Shown one piece after another: positions 62,561-64,000 of a stretch of DNA of 64,000 bases; position 1 is the stretch's first letter; each line of letters starts with the position of its first letter. This stretch comes from Schistosoma mansoni (taxonomy: Eukaryota > Platyhelminthes > Trematoda > Strigeidida > Schistosomatidae). Under the pieces are notes generated by a model. It ran no database searches and was not told the DNA's origin. It worked only from the letters and a program-made list of their open reading frames with translations. The position numbers were made by a program, and so were the translations under genes. The stretch is from the NCBI RefSeq assembly GCF_000237925.1, contig NC_031502.1, positions 28,843,266-28,907,265 on the forward strand. Direction: 5' to 3'.

Positions 62561-64000
62561 CTTTTATTTGAATGAATGAAGGAAAAAGTAAAACAAAATA
62601 ATTGGAAGTATCGAAGAAACCGTAGAATAATTGGGGGCAATATATTTAATATTGGTGAATTTAGAGTGACTAAAAGTTGGTGCAGTTATAAACTCATACT
62701 AGATCAACGAGAAAATTATGATTTAATATTATAAGGTAGCAAAACGAACAGGGGATCCCAAAAACGCGACCTATTTTTAAAGGTTTAGTGAGTTATAAAT
62801 TTCTATTTTAAGAAGTGTATGTTATGATTTTCCTGAGAGAATTATATTTCATACTGTGATTGAATTTCAACTACTGGGAAACCGGTTTCAAACACAATGG
62901 ACTAAAAATGCATTGTCCCGGTAAACAGATTTATTTGTGTAAACTGGACCCAAATTATTTAGGAAAGGTTCTGTGGGAATTGAGTAAAATGCGGGATCAG
63001 TGATTGACACCATAATGTATAAACCTTTGTACGGGTATTCAGTCACAAGGACAGATTTCAATTGATGATAAGTACGTTTAACACTAGTATTAGAAATATT
63101 GTTAATAGAAACGTGAAAGTCTGCACAAAATCACAACAGAAGCTATAAGATTCTGATTGTCTTTTCTATGAATACTACAATAAACATTTAGGTACTATCT
63201 CCATCACTCGATATACCACATAATGGTCTTTTTTCAAGTAAAGTAGTTAATCATGAAATATTTTCTTTGATTGAAGCTTATGAGTAATTGATGCCTAAAA
63301 TATCCAATCCCATGGTCCTAACACGAAATACACTTTGCGAGTTCATATTGATAGTTGTATTACTTGTTACAAAATTAAGTAATTGAGACAATATATCACG
63401 CGAATCACCAACCAGTCAATTACTGACTGTATGTCCCTAGAAAAAACCTTACATCGACAAATGTTACAAGACAGGTAAAAGAAAACAAGGATTGTATAGC
63501 CGATTTGGATCTTAACATAATTAAATAAAAATACACTCATGTATATTTCTTTTGTGCGAACTGCAAATCTCCATCTTTTGGTTATGTGGTAACTAAATAC
63601 GGTCTGTAAAGAGGTTATAGATTTCATACGGAACATGTTGCTAAATACTTCCGGAGCAAGATATTTGATCTAGGTGGCAAAATCGTTGTCATCCACCAAT
63701 AAGGCCAGGCGATGTTGTGTGATAATACAAATCAGTTTAAGTTACAGATGTAAGCACCAGTGAATATCAACTCAATGATCTGAAGATAATATGGCCGCTG
63801 TGCAACTTGAAGGTCCCTGGACGGGTGCATATTGTTGATACGTCTTGTACTACAATGAAACAGTTTTAAAATGAGCTCTGATATTTTAAGGTATCCCATC
63901 TACTATCATTTGATGGTAAAAACTAACATTACGATGGAATAACACGGGATTCTGTACGTACAGCAACGACTGAATTGTACTTTTATCAGTGATGGAGAAA
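62561..64000. other. Upstream intron, no exon recognised
   Basis: Presumably an intron of the CDK5RAP1-like gene. I looked for the upstream radical-SAM exon with its CxxxCxxC cluster on the minus strand and did not find it. The frame at 63367-63636 has no known motif. Confidence 0.4.

Overview
This is flatworm nuclear DNA, very probably a blood fluke (Schistosoma). The signs are: AT-rich sequence with long gene-poor stretches; a tRNA-headed SINE with a textbook hammerhead ribozyme (the Sm-alpha type known from schistosomes); two RTE-clade and one CR1-clade non-LTR families; Ty3/Gypsy elements; and genes with micro-exons and introns of 35-65 bp. The species cannot be fixed from the sequence. 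Five runs of exactly 200 N are unsized scaffold joins, and several sit inside repeats, so local order there is uncertain.

Layout. 1-1.3 kb: three SINE copies, one with an intact-looking hammerhead. 6.8-8.6 kb, minus strand: a small split gene with micro-exons, a hydrophobic leader-like segment and an EGF-like cysteine pattern; this is the best candidate for something undescribed. 9.6-13.7 kb: a fragment of the satellite unit, then RTE pieces separated by two gaps, probably misordered contigs. 13.7-29.3 kb: a head-to-tail array of 8.35 copies of a non-coding unit of 1,876 bp, with very similar copies and RNA-like hairpins in each. 30.4-36.0 kb: a nearly intact Ty3/Gypsy element with LTRs that read as identical, a textbook -1 frameshift signal between gag and pol, and a single stop codon inside the reverse transcriptase active-site motif. 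36.6-40.2 kb: Gypsy and RTE remains. 45.4 kb: the last exon of an unidentified minus-strand gene. 46.7-50.6 kb: a decayed RTE element. 52.4-53.8 kb: a circularly permuted single copy of the 1,876-bp unit. 53.8-57.2 kb: CR1 and Gypsy remains.

The right end holds two conserved genes that face each other: a two-exon gene for mitochondrial ribosomal protein bS6m (57.9-58.4 kb, plus) and the 3' half of a CDK5RAP1/MiaB-type tRNA methylthiotransferase gene (59.2-62.6 kb, minus). Both products would act in mitochondrial translation, one in the small ribosomal subunit and the other in tRNA modification. The methylthiotransferase gene lacks about 150 codons between two visible exons, and an N gap lies in that interval. 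Most of the window is transposable elements and satellite. I found no bacterial-type genes, CRISPR arrays or rRNA.
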